From Nitrospira sp. (lineage in GTDB: Bacteria; Nitrospirota; Nitrospiria; Nitrospirales; Nitrospiraceae): 51,016 nt of DNA. The first letter of the stretch is position 1; each line of letters begins with the position of its first letter. This document shows, piece by piece, positions 16,963-24,635 of the stretch. Where the stretch lies: NCBI GenBank assembly GCA_005116895.1, contig SWDO01000005.1:1-51016 (forward strand). The letters run 5' to 3'. The notes beneath the pieces are model-generated. The model was not told the origin of the DNA. It worked only from the letters and a program-made list of their open reading frames with translations, and did no database searches. Both the position numbers and the translations under genes were made by a program.

Positions 16963-17737
16963 ATGAAGCTTACACAGATTGCGCAACGCAACGCTAAAAG
17001 TGGAATACGCAGAAAAAAAATTCCTCATTGACCCTATGCTGTCAAAGAAAGGAGCCTTTCCAGGGTTTCCCGGCACCATTAATAGCCACATTGCGAATCC
17101 CACCGTAGACCTTCCCTTACCTCTGAGCGAGATTCTCGATGTCGATGCTGTTATCGTCACCCATACCCATCAGGACCACTGGGATGATGCGGCTAAAGAG
17201 GCCATCCCTAAGGACATGCCTATCTTCACGCAGAATGCGAGAGACCAGTGGGATATCCAAATGTCATGGTTCCGCAACGCGTGGGTGCTAGAGGAGCGCA
17301 ATGATTTTGGCGGCATCACGTTAAATAAAACCCCTGGACAGCATGGCCGTGGTGAGATTCTAGAAGGACTCATGGGAGATATCCTGGGCAATGTTTGCGG
17401 CATCGTCTTCACCCATCCAGGTGAGAAAACGCTCTACATTGCTGGCGACACGGTTTGGTATCAGGGTGTGGAGCAGAACCTGAAGCAGTACAAGCCTGAT
17501 GTTATGGTCCTCAACAGTGGCGATGCCAAAGTGCTTCCCAATGAATCCATCATCATGGGGAAAGAAGATGTAGATGAAGCCTATAAGGCTGCTCCCTTAG
17601 CCACCATTATCGCGAGCCACATGGGGGCAGTAAACCATGCCTCGCTCTCACGCGAAGACCTGCGAGCGTTTATTGTTGACCATCGAATGAATTCGCGTGT
17701 ACTGGTTCCTGAGGACGGCGAATCGTACAGCTTTTGA
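16963..17737 (+). CDS. Metallo-beta-lactamase-fold hydrolase with a frameshift near the start
   Basis: Codes for about 256 residues of a MBL-fold hydrolase: HTHQDHWDDAA (HxHxDH zinc motif), a later GxH-type GQHGRGE, the AGDTVWYQG segment and ASHMGAVNHASLSRE (metal-binding His). It binds two metal ions and hydrolyses an unknown substrate. The RBS/ATG at 16963 starts MKLTQI, but one extra base (G at 16981) shifts the frame, so the main frame opens as LRNATLKVEYAEKKF from TTG 16979. Removing that G restores MKLTQI-RNATL, the usual start of this family. Either the gene is really broken, starts at TTG 16979, or the read is off by one base. Confidence 0.85.
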
Positions 17738-17747
17738 AGGGCACTCA

Positions 17748-18563
17748 ATGAATACTCCCCTTGAACACGACTATGCTCCTGGGTGTGACTTGTATGACCG
17801 ATTCCTCGGGTCGGTTTTGTTTGAACCCTATGCTATCGATCTCGCAAGCCGGGTAGCTGATCTTACAGAAGGCTCCGTCCTGGAGATGGCCTGTGGGACC
17901 GGCATTGTTACCCAACAGTTGCGGACTCGCTTGAAGCCGTCCGTTGCCCTGACGGCAACTGATATCAATCCCGGCATGTTGGACTATGCACAGAAAAAAC
18001 TGAAACAGCTGAAGAGGATCGATTGGAGACAGGCCGACATCGCCAATCTGACCTTTTCCGATGCATCATTCAACGCAGTGCTCTGCCAATTTGGGCTCAT
18101 GTTCGTCCCGGACAGGAATCGCGCGGTTCAGGAAATGCGCCGCGTCTTAGTCAATGGAGGGATGCTTGCCGTGAGTGTGTGGGATCGCATGGATGCCAAT
18201 CCATGGGGCGTCGCTGTCCACAACACCATTGAGAAGTTGTTCCCGGACAATCCGCCGCAGTTTTTCAAAGCGCCATTTAATTTTGCAGATGCTGACGTCT
18301 TACGGACTCTCCTGAATGCCAATGGCTTCGATCAGATCACAATCCAACCCGTCTCCATGGAATGCCGGAGCAACTTTGCCAGGTCATTGGCAATTGGCAT
18401 GATTGAAGGCGCACCGATTCTTGCCGAGATTCAGGAGCGCGGCGGTTCCTCCGGCCCCATCGTCGATGCAGTAGCGAACGCCTTCGGTCAACTCGGTGGA
18501 GACAGTCCGTTTCAGACAACGATGCAGGCGATTGTGGTGACCGCACGGGCAAAAGGAAGATAA
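17748..18563 (+). CDS. Class I SAM-dependent methyltransferase
   Basis: 271 residues. The SAM-binding core is VLEMACGTGIVTQQL (motif I), ATDINPGMLDYAQ (motif II), DASFNAVLCQFGLMFV and EMRRVLVNGGMLAVSVW (Methyltransf_11/25 type). C-terminal part is a substrate cap of unknown preference. ATG 17748 is chosen because GAAGGG precedes it by 7 bases and the upstream in-frame start at 17697 lies inside the previous gene. It follows the MBL gene by 10 bases, so they form one transcription unit. Confidence 0.88.
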   Translation: MNTPLEHDYAPGCDLYDRFLGSVLFEPYAIDLASRVADLTEGSVLEMACGTGIVTQQLRTRLKPSVALTATDINPGMLDYAQKKLKQLKRIDWRQADIANLTFSDASFNAVLCQFGLMFVPDRNRAVQEMRRVLVNGGMLAVSVWDRMDANPWGVAVHNTIEKLFPDNPPQFFKAPFNFADADVLRTLLNANGFDQITIQPVSMECRSNFARSLAIGMIEGAPILAEIQERGGSSGPIVDAVANAFGQLGGDSPFQTTMQAIVVTARAKGR

Positions 18564-18606
18564 GGTGGGTAAATTTGAACGCTCGGAAGCAGATTAAGGA
18601 GGACTT

Positions 18607-19674
18607 ATGTACTTAGGAATATCTCGTCAACAGATAGCTTGTGCCGTGCTGACACTTGTACTTGCTCCTACAGCGGGGTATGCGATGTCAGGCATGGAGA
18701 TGCCCCATGGCGGACACGAAAAATCAACGTCCTCTCTATCGAAGAGCCTAGGCGAACCCCTCAATACCTCAGAATCAGAAATCGAGATTACGTATAGTGC
18801 TGACGGAAATACCGCCATCTTCGTCTCCGGCCGCCAAGGGAGCGTGCCATCACCCGGTGTTCCCTATCACTTCGATATCTGGATGGCCCACAAGGTGAAG
18901 GGAGAGTGGCAAGCCCCGTTTAACTTGGGACCAGGCATTGATCCTGCTGTGGGACCGAATATCAATACTTCCGCTTGGGAACTGGAGCCAAGCCTCTCCG
19001 ATGATGGGAATGTCATCTATTTCACTAGGTACGAGCCGGGCAATCTCTCCACTGGCGATCTCTATGTGACGCAGAAAATCAATGGAGTCTGGCAGCCGGC
19101 CAGAAATTGGAACGAGGTTCCTGAACTTCCCCACATCAATACGCCGACCGGCGAAGAACATTGTCCCATCATTGCGTCCGACAGTCTGATCTATTTCAAC
19201 TACCAGCAGCCCGGGGTGACACAAGACAGCGACGTCTGGAAAGTTGAAAAGAAAGATGGTGTGTGGCAGAAGCCTGAGAGTCTAGGACCACGCCTCAATT
19301 CGCCTTATCGCGACCATATGCACTGGACCGGCCTGTCGAAGGACGGGAAGAGTCTCATCATCACCAGTACGCGCCCCGACATGGGTTCTCGAGGCGGACA
19401 TGATATGTGGATTTCCTACCAGAATCCAAAGGGAGAATGGCAAGAGCCGTTGAACCTCGGCGATACGATCAATACGGCCAGCGAAGATATGTGTTGGACT
19501 TTTACCCCGGACGGTAAGACGTTCACGGGTAGTTGGGGCCCTCGTGATTCGTATAATCACGACCTCCTGTGGGTAAAGAAAGATGATGTTCCGCTGTTGA
19601 AAAACTTTGAGCCGATCGGGCCACCCCCGAACCTGCTCGCGACCAGCAAAAAGAAATTCAACGATATAAAATAA
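18607..19674 (+). CDS. Secreted TolB-like beta-propeller (PD40) protein
   Basis: 355 residues with a signal peptide (residues 9-27, APTAGYA). The rest shows at least four repeated blades of the WD40-like PD40/TolB type: EIEITYSADGNTAIFVSGR, LEPSLSDDGNVIYFTRYE, EEHCPIIASDSLIYFNY, WTGLSKDGKSLIITSTR and CWTFTPDGKTFTG. Such proteins sit in the periplasm or outer surface and bind sugar or protein partners. Strong AAGGAGG RBS. Together with 16528, the MBL and the methyltransferase genes it forms a plus-strand set. Specific role unknown. Confidence 0.85.
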   Translation: MYLGISRQQIACAVLTLVLAPTAGYAMSGMEMPHGGHEKSTSSLSKSLGEPLNTSESEIEITYSADGNTAIFVSGRQGSVPSPGVPYHFDIWMAHKVKGEWQAPFNLGPGIDPAVGPNINTSAWELEPSLSDDGNVIYFTRYEPGNLSTGDLYVTQKINGVWQPARNWNEVPELPHINTPTGEEHCPIIASDSLIYFNYQQPGVTQDSDVWKVEKKDGVWQKPESLGPRLNSPYRDHMHWTGLSKDGKSLIITSTRPDMGSRGGHDMWISYQNPKGEWQEPLNLGDTINTASEDMCWTFTPDGKTFTGSWGPRDSYNHDLLWVKKDDVPLLKNFEPIGPPPNLLATSKKKFNDIK

Positions 19675-19678
19675 TCGG

Positions 19679-19840
19679 TGGACGCTGGAAGGCACTCACA
19701 GTAAAACGGGTAAGTGGGTGCGCATTAGTGGATTCGAAGAGTGGCGGATTGGTGATGACGGCTTGATCGCCGAATCACTCGGCAGCTTCGACGCTGCTGA
19801 CCTTGAACGTCAAATCGAGCATGGAGTAGATCGCAAGTGA
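19679..19840 (+). pseudogene. 3' fragment of a second SnoaL-like gene
   Basis: Starting 5 bases after the propeller-gene stop, a 53-codon frame encodes WTLEGTHSKTGKWVRISG, then FEEWRIGDDGLIAESLG and ends RQIEHGVDRK at TGA 19838-19840. It matches the last third of the 16528 product (HWTFEGTHSETGKRVRISG ... WRIGDDGLIAESLGNFDAADLERQI) at nearly every position in both protein and DNA. There is no start codon or 5' part. It is a clear duplicate fragment. Confidence 0.85.
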
Positions 19841-19914
19841 CCCACCGGAGTTGCTGATCTGTTTCCCGGCGAGGTGAATGATGTGGTCTACGACCATGGG
19901 GTAGTCAGATTACT

Positions 19915-20931
19915 TCAGTTTTGCTGCTTGAGGTGTTTTGCCTGTTCTGGTGCTTTCGGATTGGGATTGGTATGAGCGTGCACTGCCAGTTTCGCGAGAA
20001 CCGGCTGAGCTGCTGTAATCCTGTGTTCGACAGCCCGGGTCAACCACCGGCGAGCCTCATCCGTACTTCTTGTGACTCCGCGCCCGTAGGCGTACATGAC
20101 CCCGAGGACATACATTGCTTGTCCATTGCCGGTCTCTGCCAGGCGGTGGAGACCGGGAGAAGCTCTCTTGTACCAACTGACTGATTCTGGGGTCTGTCGT
20201 CCGCCATGCTGTGCATAATAGCGTCCAAGGCGATACTGGGCAAAGGCATCGCCCTGTTCCGCCAGGCGAGCGTCGATGTCTAGATCTTGAGCAGGTTTTG
20301 AGGCCGACAGGCTTGCTGTCGACTGTTCATTACCTGAAGGTGCAATAATGTTGTGGTCAATGGGATGGTTGACTAGCTCGGAGGACTTGGGCTTTGAGTC
20401 TTGGCTGTGATTGTGTTGTGTCGTGAGCCGATCGGCCACGCGAACGTCGTTCTCCTGATTGTGAGCAGGTTTTGAGGCCGGCATGCTTGCCGCTATTTGT
20501 TTATTACGTGGAGATTTAACGCTGTGGTCAGTCGGGCGGGCGGTCGGCTCGGGAGACTTAGTCTGTGAGTCTTGGTTGTGATTACTGTGGGTCGTGTGCT
20601 GATCTGGATCAGGGAGAGGTGAAGGTTTCTGGGATTCGCCCAGGCCTTCAGCCTGTGAGACTGGCGTAAGGCTGAACGCGTTCTGAGTTGGTAGCGGCTC
20701 CGTAACTGATTGCGGTTGGCCACAGTTTTCAGAGGAGCTGTTCGCTCCTTCCTGTCCGATACCGGGTTGACAGTTTACCGTATCGTCTGAGGCGGGTGAC
20801 CATACGCCTAGTGTCGACGCACCCCAGACGAGCGCGATGATGCACAACGCACAAAGGAGCAGTCGGCGCCTCAGGATCGTTCGATCGCTGGGTGGCACTA
20901 GGACGAGTCCAGGATAGCCTTTCTTGGCCAT
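19915..20931 (-). CDS. Membrane-anchored Sel1-repeat protein with internal tandem duplication
   Basis: 338 residues: a single N-terminal membrane helix at about 22-44, a long hydrophilic Ser/Pro/His-rich spacer (50-226) and two Sel1-like repeats at about 227-312 (AQYRLGRYYAQHGG, AMYVLGVMYAYGRGV). The spacer contains two related ~57-residue units (about 112-168 and 169-226), both with HNQDS/HSQDS, K-S-P/K-S-S, DHS/DHN and SKPA motifs. Sel1 repeats mediate protein-protein contacts, often in cell-envelope assembly or secretion. Starts with a clear ATG at 20931. Confidence 0.8.
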   Translation of the reverse strand: MAKKGYPGLVLVPPSDRTILRRRLLLCALCIIALVWGASTLGVWSPASDDTVNCQPGIGQEGANSSSENCGQPQSVTEPLPTQNAFSLTPVSQAEGLGESQKPSPLPDPDQHTTHSNHNQDSQTKSPEPTARPTDHSVKSPRNKQIAASMPASKPAHNQENDVRVADRLTTQHNHSQDSKPKSSELVNHPIDHNIIAPSGNEQSTASLSASKPAQDLDIDARLAEQGDAFAQYRLGRYYAQHGGRQTPESVSWYKRASPGLHRLAETGNGQAMYVLGVMYAYGRGVTRSTDEARRWLTRAVEHRITAAQPVLAKLAVHAHTNPNPKAPEQAKHLKQQN

Positions 20932-21115
20932 GCCTTCTCCCGAGGGAATCCTTGGTCGGAGTATATCAGTACGTCAGAACGCTGTCTTGTGCTCTCGTCT
21001 CCACCACTGCCGTCGTAGCGGGGGAGCCGCAAAGACCTGGTTGCTGCGTCAAACGCCGCAGCGCTGTACCTTGTATCTACTACAGTGTTCCTCTATAGAT
21101 AGCCTCTTGTCCTCC

Positions 21116-21466
21116 CTAACTTCTGGTCGATGGAAGCAATTCACCGAGAGTGCCCTTCAGGCGTGCTTGCTTGAGGCGGTTCAAGAGAGCGACGATCTGG
21201 CTATCCGTCGCTTGCGAGGGAACGATTAAGCCCAGGGTGTTCATCTCCAAGATAGTCGTCTGGACCGTAAACATGACAGGCGCGGCTTCCGGATCCTCGA
21301 TGACCGAGACATTGGGACCCTCAGTCCCGGCGGCTTGTTTGTTCCTCGAACTGGGGACGATCAAGGCTACGAACAACCAGAGTCCCATGAGGATGCCGAA
21401 TACCACGAGCAGCGGATGAGCGCCGGCACGCTTTCCCTCTTCGTAGGGTCCTTTGTCCTTCGTCAT
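21116..21466 (-). CDS. Small membrane protein, function unknown
   Basis: 116 residues: charged cytoplasmic N-terminus, one membrane helix (residues 18-38, PLLVVFGILMGLWLFVALIV), and an external 75-residue tail with TILEMNTLGLIVP, QIVALLNRLKQ and a final TRS. No known domain. Its ATG overlaps the mazG stop by 4 bases (ATGA at 21463-21466), showing translational coupling with mazG. Confidence 0.65.
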   Translation of the reverse strand: MTKDKGPYEEGKRAGAHPLLVVFGILMGLWLFVALIVPSSRNKQAAGTEGPNVSVIEDPEAAPVMFTVQTTILEMNTLGLIVPSQATDSQIVALLNRLKQARLKGTLGELLPSTRS

Positions 21467-22344
21467 GGGGCGCGATCTCCAGCGTGTGAGGTGGTGTCCG
21501 GTTGTGGTTTTTGTAATCGTCGCTTGGCTTCATCCCACAGCTTGTCCATTTCGGCGAGCGTCATGTCCGTTAGTGTCGTGCCTTTCTCCGCTGCTTGCGT
21601 TTCCACCAGATGAAATCGATCGATGAAGCGATTGGTCGACCGGCGAAGCGCCTCTTCAGGATTCACCTTCACGAAGCGAGCGAGATTGACCAGAGAGAAC
21701 AGAATATCTCCCAATTCCGCTTCAATATCGGTTTGCCTGCCGGGCTGGTTTGGGCCTGACTCTGACCCTGCCTGAGCCAGTGCCTCCTTCAACTCGCCGA
21801 CTTCCTCCGCCACTTTTCCGAAGATTTGTTCGAGGCCTGCCGCATTCTGCGGCCAATCAAATCCGACCCGGGCGGCTCTGGCTTGTGTTTGATAGGCCCG
21901 GAGCAGGGCCGGCAAGGTTTTCGGCACGCCGTCCAGCGCAGACTGTGTGCCGCCGGCTGCCTCGCGTTCGGCGCGTTTGATCTGCTCCCATTGGTGCAAC
22001 ACTTGTTCGCCGTTCGAAAGGGGCACGGCTCCGGAGTCTGTTCCAAAGACGTGGGGATGCCGCCGGACAAGTTTTTCGGCGAGTGTGTCGAGTACATCCT
22101 CCACAGTAAAGGTGCCGGCTTCGGCGGCTATCTGGCTGTGGAAGATGACTTGCAACAGCACGTCACCCAGTTCTTCCCGCAGCTTCGAAGTGTCGTGTTG
22201 ATCGATCGTCTCGAGGACTTCGTACGTTTCTTCGAGGAGGTAGGGCTTCAACGAATCATGGGTCTGTTTCCGATCCCAGGGGCACCCGTTGACGGCGCGG
22301 AGCGTCGCCATGAGGCCCACTAGTTTGGTAAATCGTTCCGACAT
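21463..22344 (-). CDS. mazG: Nucleoside triphosphate pyrophosphohydrolase
   Basis: Two-domain MazG, 293 residues from ATG 22344. Both halves show the family core: first RAVNGCPWDRKQTHDSLKPYLLEETYE (metal-binding EExxE), second with EVGELKEAL and EIEAELGDILFSLVNLAR. It hydrolyses NTPs to NMPs with PPi release, cleaning up aberrant nucleotides and lowering (p)ppGpp indirectly. ATG 22344 is preferred since it puts the conserved start 9 residues before LVGLMATLRA; upstream ATGs at 22395 and 22413 are in frame. It directly precedes the cassette cluster, on the other strand. Confidence 0.9.
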   Translation of the reverse strand: MSERFTKLVGLMATLRAVNGCPWDRKQTHDSLKPYLLEETYEVLETIDQHDTSKLREELGDVLLQVIFHSQIAAEAGTFTVEDVLDTLAEKLVRRHPHVFGTDSGAVPLSNGEQVLHQWEQIKRAEREAAGGTQSALDGVPKTLPALLRAYQTQARAARVGFDWPQNAAGLEQIFGKVAEEVGELKEALAQAGSESGPNQPGRQTDIEAELGDILFSLVNLARFVKVNPEEALRRSTNRFIDRFHLVETQAAEKGTTLTDMTLAEMDKLWDEAKRRLQKPQPDTTSHAGDRAP

Positions 22345-22428
22345 AGTGCGCAACTGTATACCGAGGGCCTGTCCTGCTTCAATGGCGTAGGCCATGTCCA
22401 CCCACTGCCGCACCCCATTGAAACCGTA

Positions 22429-22479
22429 CCGATCCTAGCGTATCGTTCACAAACCGCAGTGGCGTGTTGTGCGGATCGG
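22429..22479. repeat. Inverted repeat at the left end of the cassette cluster
   Basis: CCGATCC (22429-22435) and GGATCGG (22473-22479) are inverted copies around 37 bases, ending 10 bases before the GTTAGAG at 22490. It might be a decayed recombination site at the left edge of the cluster, or chance. Confidence 0.25.
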
Positions 22480-22499
22480 CCCAAATATAGTTAGAGCGC

Positions 22500-22808
22500 A
22501 TGAAAAATATCCAAGTCATCGACGGTGCCGACAACTCTGTCTACGACATCTTTGCGGCAACCGATGAAGAGTTCGCTCTCATTTTTCCGGAAGGCCAGGA
22601 TGTGGGCTTTATTGAAGAAGTCATGGCTCGTGGACCAGAAAGAGAGCTTGACGAGGCGCTCACTCGCATATGGAAGCGTAGGATTTCCAAGCGCGATGCT
22701 ATGGGAATTCACGGCATTTTGTTTTATGAACTGGACCACAAGAAACAGTACTACCCAACACGACGAGATGAAGAAGCAATCAACCCCGATGGCACACGGC
22801 TTCGATAA
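22500..22808 (+). CDS. Conserved hypothetical protein, cassette gene 1
   Basis: 102 residues. Starts 3 bases after the cassette head GTTAGAGC, giving almost no leader, as is usual for integron cassettes. Composed of a beta-strand opening (KNIQVIDGADNSVYDIF), a helical middle (LDEALTRIWKRRISKRDA) and a conserved tail (GIHGILFYELDHKKQYYPTRRDEEAINPDGTRLR, cited as motif YYPTRRDEE). I recall similar small proteins of unknown role but cannot name a family. Ends with TAA 7 bases before the attC R'' box. Confidence 0.7.
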   Translation: MKNIQVIDGADNSVYDIFAATDEEFALIFPEGQDVGFIEEVMARGPERELDEALTRIWKRRISKRDAMGIHGILFYELDHKKQYYPTRRDEEAINPDGTRLR

Positions 22809-22811
22809 CGT

Positions 22812-22880
22812 GCGCTCTAACAGCGCGTTCGTGAGCGGACGTGCGTCCGCAGTGCTCGCCGCTCAACACGAACGCTAGAT
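22812..22880. repeat. attC recombination site of cassette 1
   Basis: R'' TCTAAC ends at 22821. L'' GCGTTCGTG (22825-22833) pairs perfectly with L' CACGAACGC (22867-22875). The inner arms AGCGG (22834-22838) and CCGCT (22859-22863) also pair, leaving an asymmetric CAA bulge (22864-22866) as in genuine attC sites. R' reads GCTAGAT (22874-22880), one base off the GTTRRRY consensus; the missing partner sequence is the exact inverse of the cassette head at 22490. The fold closely parallels the aadA attC layout. Confidence 0.75.
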
Positions 22881-22895
22881 GACCAACAAAACACT

Positions 22896-23714
22896 GTGAG
22901 CCCATTCAGCGTGGCAGAACGCGAAGCAGTGGTACTCGCTGTCGCCATCGAAGCCATTAACGAGATGGTTAATCACCAGATGATGCAACTCCCCGCCCTG
23001 GGTGGCCCAGACGCGACGGCTTCGTTCAAGTCTCCGGCAAGCGCATCGCTTTTCACCGTCCGCCTTGCGGACGCCCTTGAGGCTGTTGATCCCTCATTGC
23101 TTGACATCAGGGGCTCACTATTGGACGCCATTGCGCTGATAAGCAAGTCTCCGGTTCTCGGTTCTGCCGAGCAAGCCGTCCCCTTGCAAAGGGCCATTGA
23201 GGACTTGCAGGGCTGGTTTACGACCGAGATTCAGGTCGAGGTCTGGTTCCCGTCGCTAAACGAGAATACCCACCTCAATCTCCGTCGGCAGGACTTTGTT
23301 GAAATTTGTGGAAATATCTCGAAACACAATTTGACCAGACTTACTCGAAAGGCCCGACGCCTTCGTGATTTACTTTTGTCGAACGGCGTCGATGTCAGTG
23401 AGGATGACGCGCTCGCCGCCCTCGACGACTTCTATGAGAAGTTCCAGAAGGATGTGATCTCATATCACTGCACGACGCTCGCCGAGCTTCTCAACAATCT
23501 GCGCTGGGCGATCCACGAGTATTTGAAACCAGAGTTCGAGAGGGCCTACATCCCTCCAGAACGCGAAGGCGAGCTCGCCTACGACTTCAAGGTGCCACCT
23601 ACGATCACGACCAAATTTGCGATTAACCGATATTGGGACATCATGAACTCTGTTCGCGGCGGACCCTGGATACCGCGCTTCACTGGTACCCGCCACTTGA
23701 AAGGACGATTCTAG
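22896..23714 (+). CDS. Uncharacterised 272-residue protein inside the cassette cluster
   Basis: GTG start at 22896, 16 bases after the attC. The protein begins MSPFSVAEREAVVLAVAIEA, is helix-rich and acidic and ends with GPWIPRFTGTRHLKGRF. A strong central helix run (NISKHNLTRLTRKARRLRDLL) and a segment EVWFPSLNENTHLNLRR follow. I recognise no domain, membrane segment or catalytic motif. It could be a stand-alone passenger (for example defence or regulatory) but this is unsupported. It lacks a matching attC tail after its stop, so its cassette may have decayed. Confidence 0.55.
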   Translation: MSPFSVAEREAVVLAVAIEAINEMVNHQMMQLPALGGPDATASFKSPASASLFTVRLADALEAVDPSLLDIRGSLLDAIALISKSPVLGSAEQAVPLQRAIEDLQGWFTTEIQVEVWFPSLNENTHLNLRRQDFVEICGNISKHNLTRLTRKARRLRDLLLSNGVDVSEDDALAALDDFYEKFQKDVISYHCTTLAELLNNLRWAIHEYLKPEFERAYIPPEREGELAYDFKVPPTITTKFAINRYWDIMNSVRGGPWIPRFTGTRHLKGRF

Positions 23715-23721
23715 GTGGCAA

Positions 23722-23811
23722 GGGGGGGGATAAACGGGGACATTCTAGTTCTCTTGAGTATATGAAGCGGCTCACAATCGGCAAAAATTCAGAATGTCCC
23801 CATTGTTTTCC
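23722..23811. repeat. REP-like palindromic element
   Basis: GGGGACATTCT (23735-23745) and AGAATGTCCCC (23790-23800) are a perfect 11-bp inverted repeat. Both arms are continued by AAAC/GTTT and runs of G and C (GGGGGG from 23722, CCCCC to 23811). Such GGGGACATTCT-type ends are typical of REP-associated (RAYT) elements. No transposase gene is between the arms; 45 bases of loop encode nothing recognisable. It splits what may have been one cassette. Confidence 0.6.
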
Positions 23812-23938
23812 CCCGCGGATTGTATTGCACATCCCTGAAGGAGCGGCTGCAGATCCGAGGCCCGCATAAGGATGTGGCCTCAATTCTGGTCTGTGTAATT
23901 GAATTGAATCGGTTTCTTGCTAGGTCTACAATTACCGC

Positions 23939-24157
23939 ATGATTGATTGGTCCTCTTGCCCAGCCGTTGAGCGTGATGCGGAGCGTGTGAGTGGCGCGTG
24001 GGTTTTTCGTGGTACTCGTGTGCCTGTTTCCGCGCTATTTCAGAATCTTGAGGATGGGGCACACGTCTCCGACTTTATTGTCTGGTTTCCGGGTGTCACG
24101 CTCGAGCAAGTCCGCGCGGTGCTTGAGCATGCTGCCCGCTCTCTAGAAGCAGCTTAG
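23939..24157 (+). CDS. DUF433 antitoxin-like protein
   Basis: 72 residues, begins MIDWSSCPAVERDAERVSG. RGTRVPVSALFQNLEDGAHVSDF and WFPGVTLEQVRAVLEHAA are classic DUF433 segments: a winged helix DNA-binding fold with the GTRVPV and FP-x-T-x-EQV motifs. In pairs with a DUF5615 toxin such proteins serve as antitoxin and autoregulator. Its TAG stop is directly followed by the toxin's GTG start (no gap), so the two are coupled. No clear RBS is seen. Confidence 0.85.
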   Translation: MIDWSSCPAVERDAERVSGAWVFRGTRVPVSALFQNLEDGAHVSDFIVWFPGVTLEQVRAVLEHAARSLEAA

Positions 24158-24478
24158 GTGCGCGTTCTGTTTGACCAGGGTACTCCGGTCCCTCTTCGCA
24201 AGTACCTTGCAGCTCATCAGGTCACTACCACTTTTGGACTTGGTTGGAACTATCTGAAGAACGGTGAACTGCTGCAAAAATCAGAAGAAAGCGGCTTTTC
24301 CGTTCTGGTCACAACCGACCAGAATCTCCGATATCAGCAGAACCTCTTGAGTCGCAAGATGGCAATTGTTGTGCTGACGACAACCAGTTGGCCACGCATC
24401 GAACGCGAGGTTGAGAGGGTGACAAGGGCGGTTGATTCTGCCGAACCAAGCAGTTACGTTGAAATCCTTATTCCGTGA
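24158..24478 (+). CDS. DUF5615 PIN-like toxin
   Basis: 106 residues starting MRVLFDQGTPVPLRKYLAAH. The D-x-G-TP and later VLVTTDQNLRYQQNL segments are the acidic PIN-like motifs of DUF5615/PIN_5-type toxins (Asp at position 6, Asp-Gln in the TTDQN region). It is probably an RNase neutralised by the DUF433 partner, as in other DUF433/DUF5615 pairs; toxicity is inferred. GTG start immediately after the antitoxin stop. Toxin-antitoxin pairs are common passengers in cassette arrays and may stabilise it. Confidence 0.8.
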   Translation: MRVLFDQGTPVPLRKYLAAHQVTTTFGLGWNYLKNGELLQKSEESGFSVLVTTDQNLRYQQNLLSRKMAIVVLTTTSWPRIEREVERVTRAVDSAEPSSYVEILIP

Positions 24479-24604
24479 CCGCTACTACTCCGTTAGTCAT
24501 GCGCAGCTGTCAGGAACTCCACTCTTGTATCCCACTTCTTCCTTTCTTCTGATGGCGAACACCGGTCACAGGGGACGGCCCGCTGCACAACTCGCTGCTG
24601 AACC

Positions 24605-24616
24605 GGAGCGTTAGGC
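24605..24616 (+). other. Cassette junction with consensus R' box
   Basis: GTTAGGC (24610-24616) fits GTTRRRY exactly and is followed by the head of the third cassette (TAGGCGTCA). A degenerate partner may begin at about 24486, where CTACTACTCCGTTA partly mirrors the inverse of GGAGCGTTAGGC. If so, the attC would be about 130 bases, within the known size range. Confidence 0.5.
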
Positions 24617-24635
24617 GTCATTGATAGTACGGCTC

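Noticed and set aside
20892..21229. Plus-strand frames between the Sel1 and small membrane genes
   Set aside because: Short, no RBS, and partly antisense to real genes.
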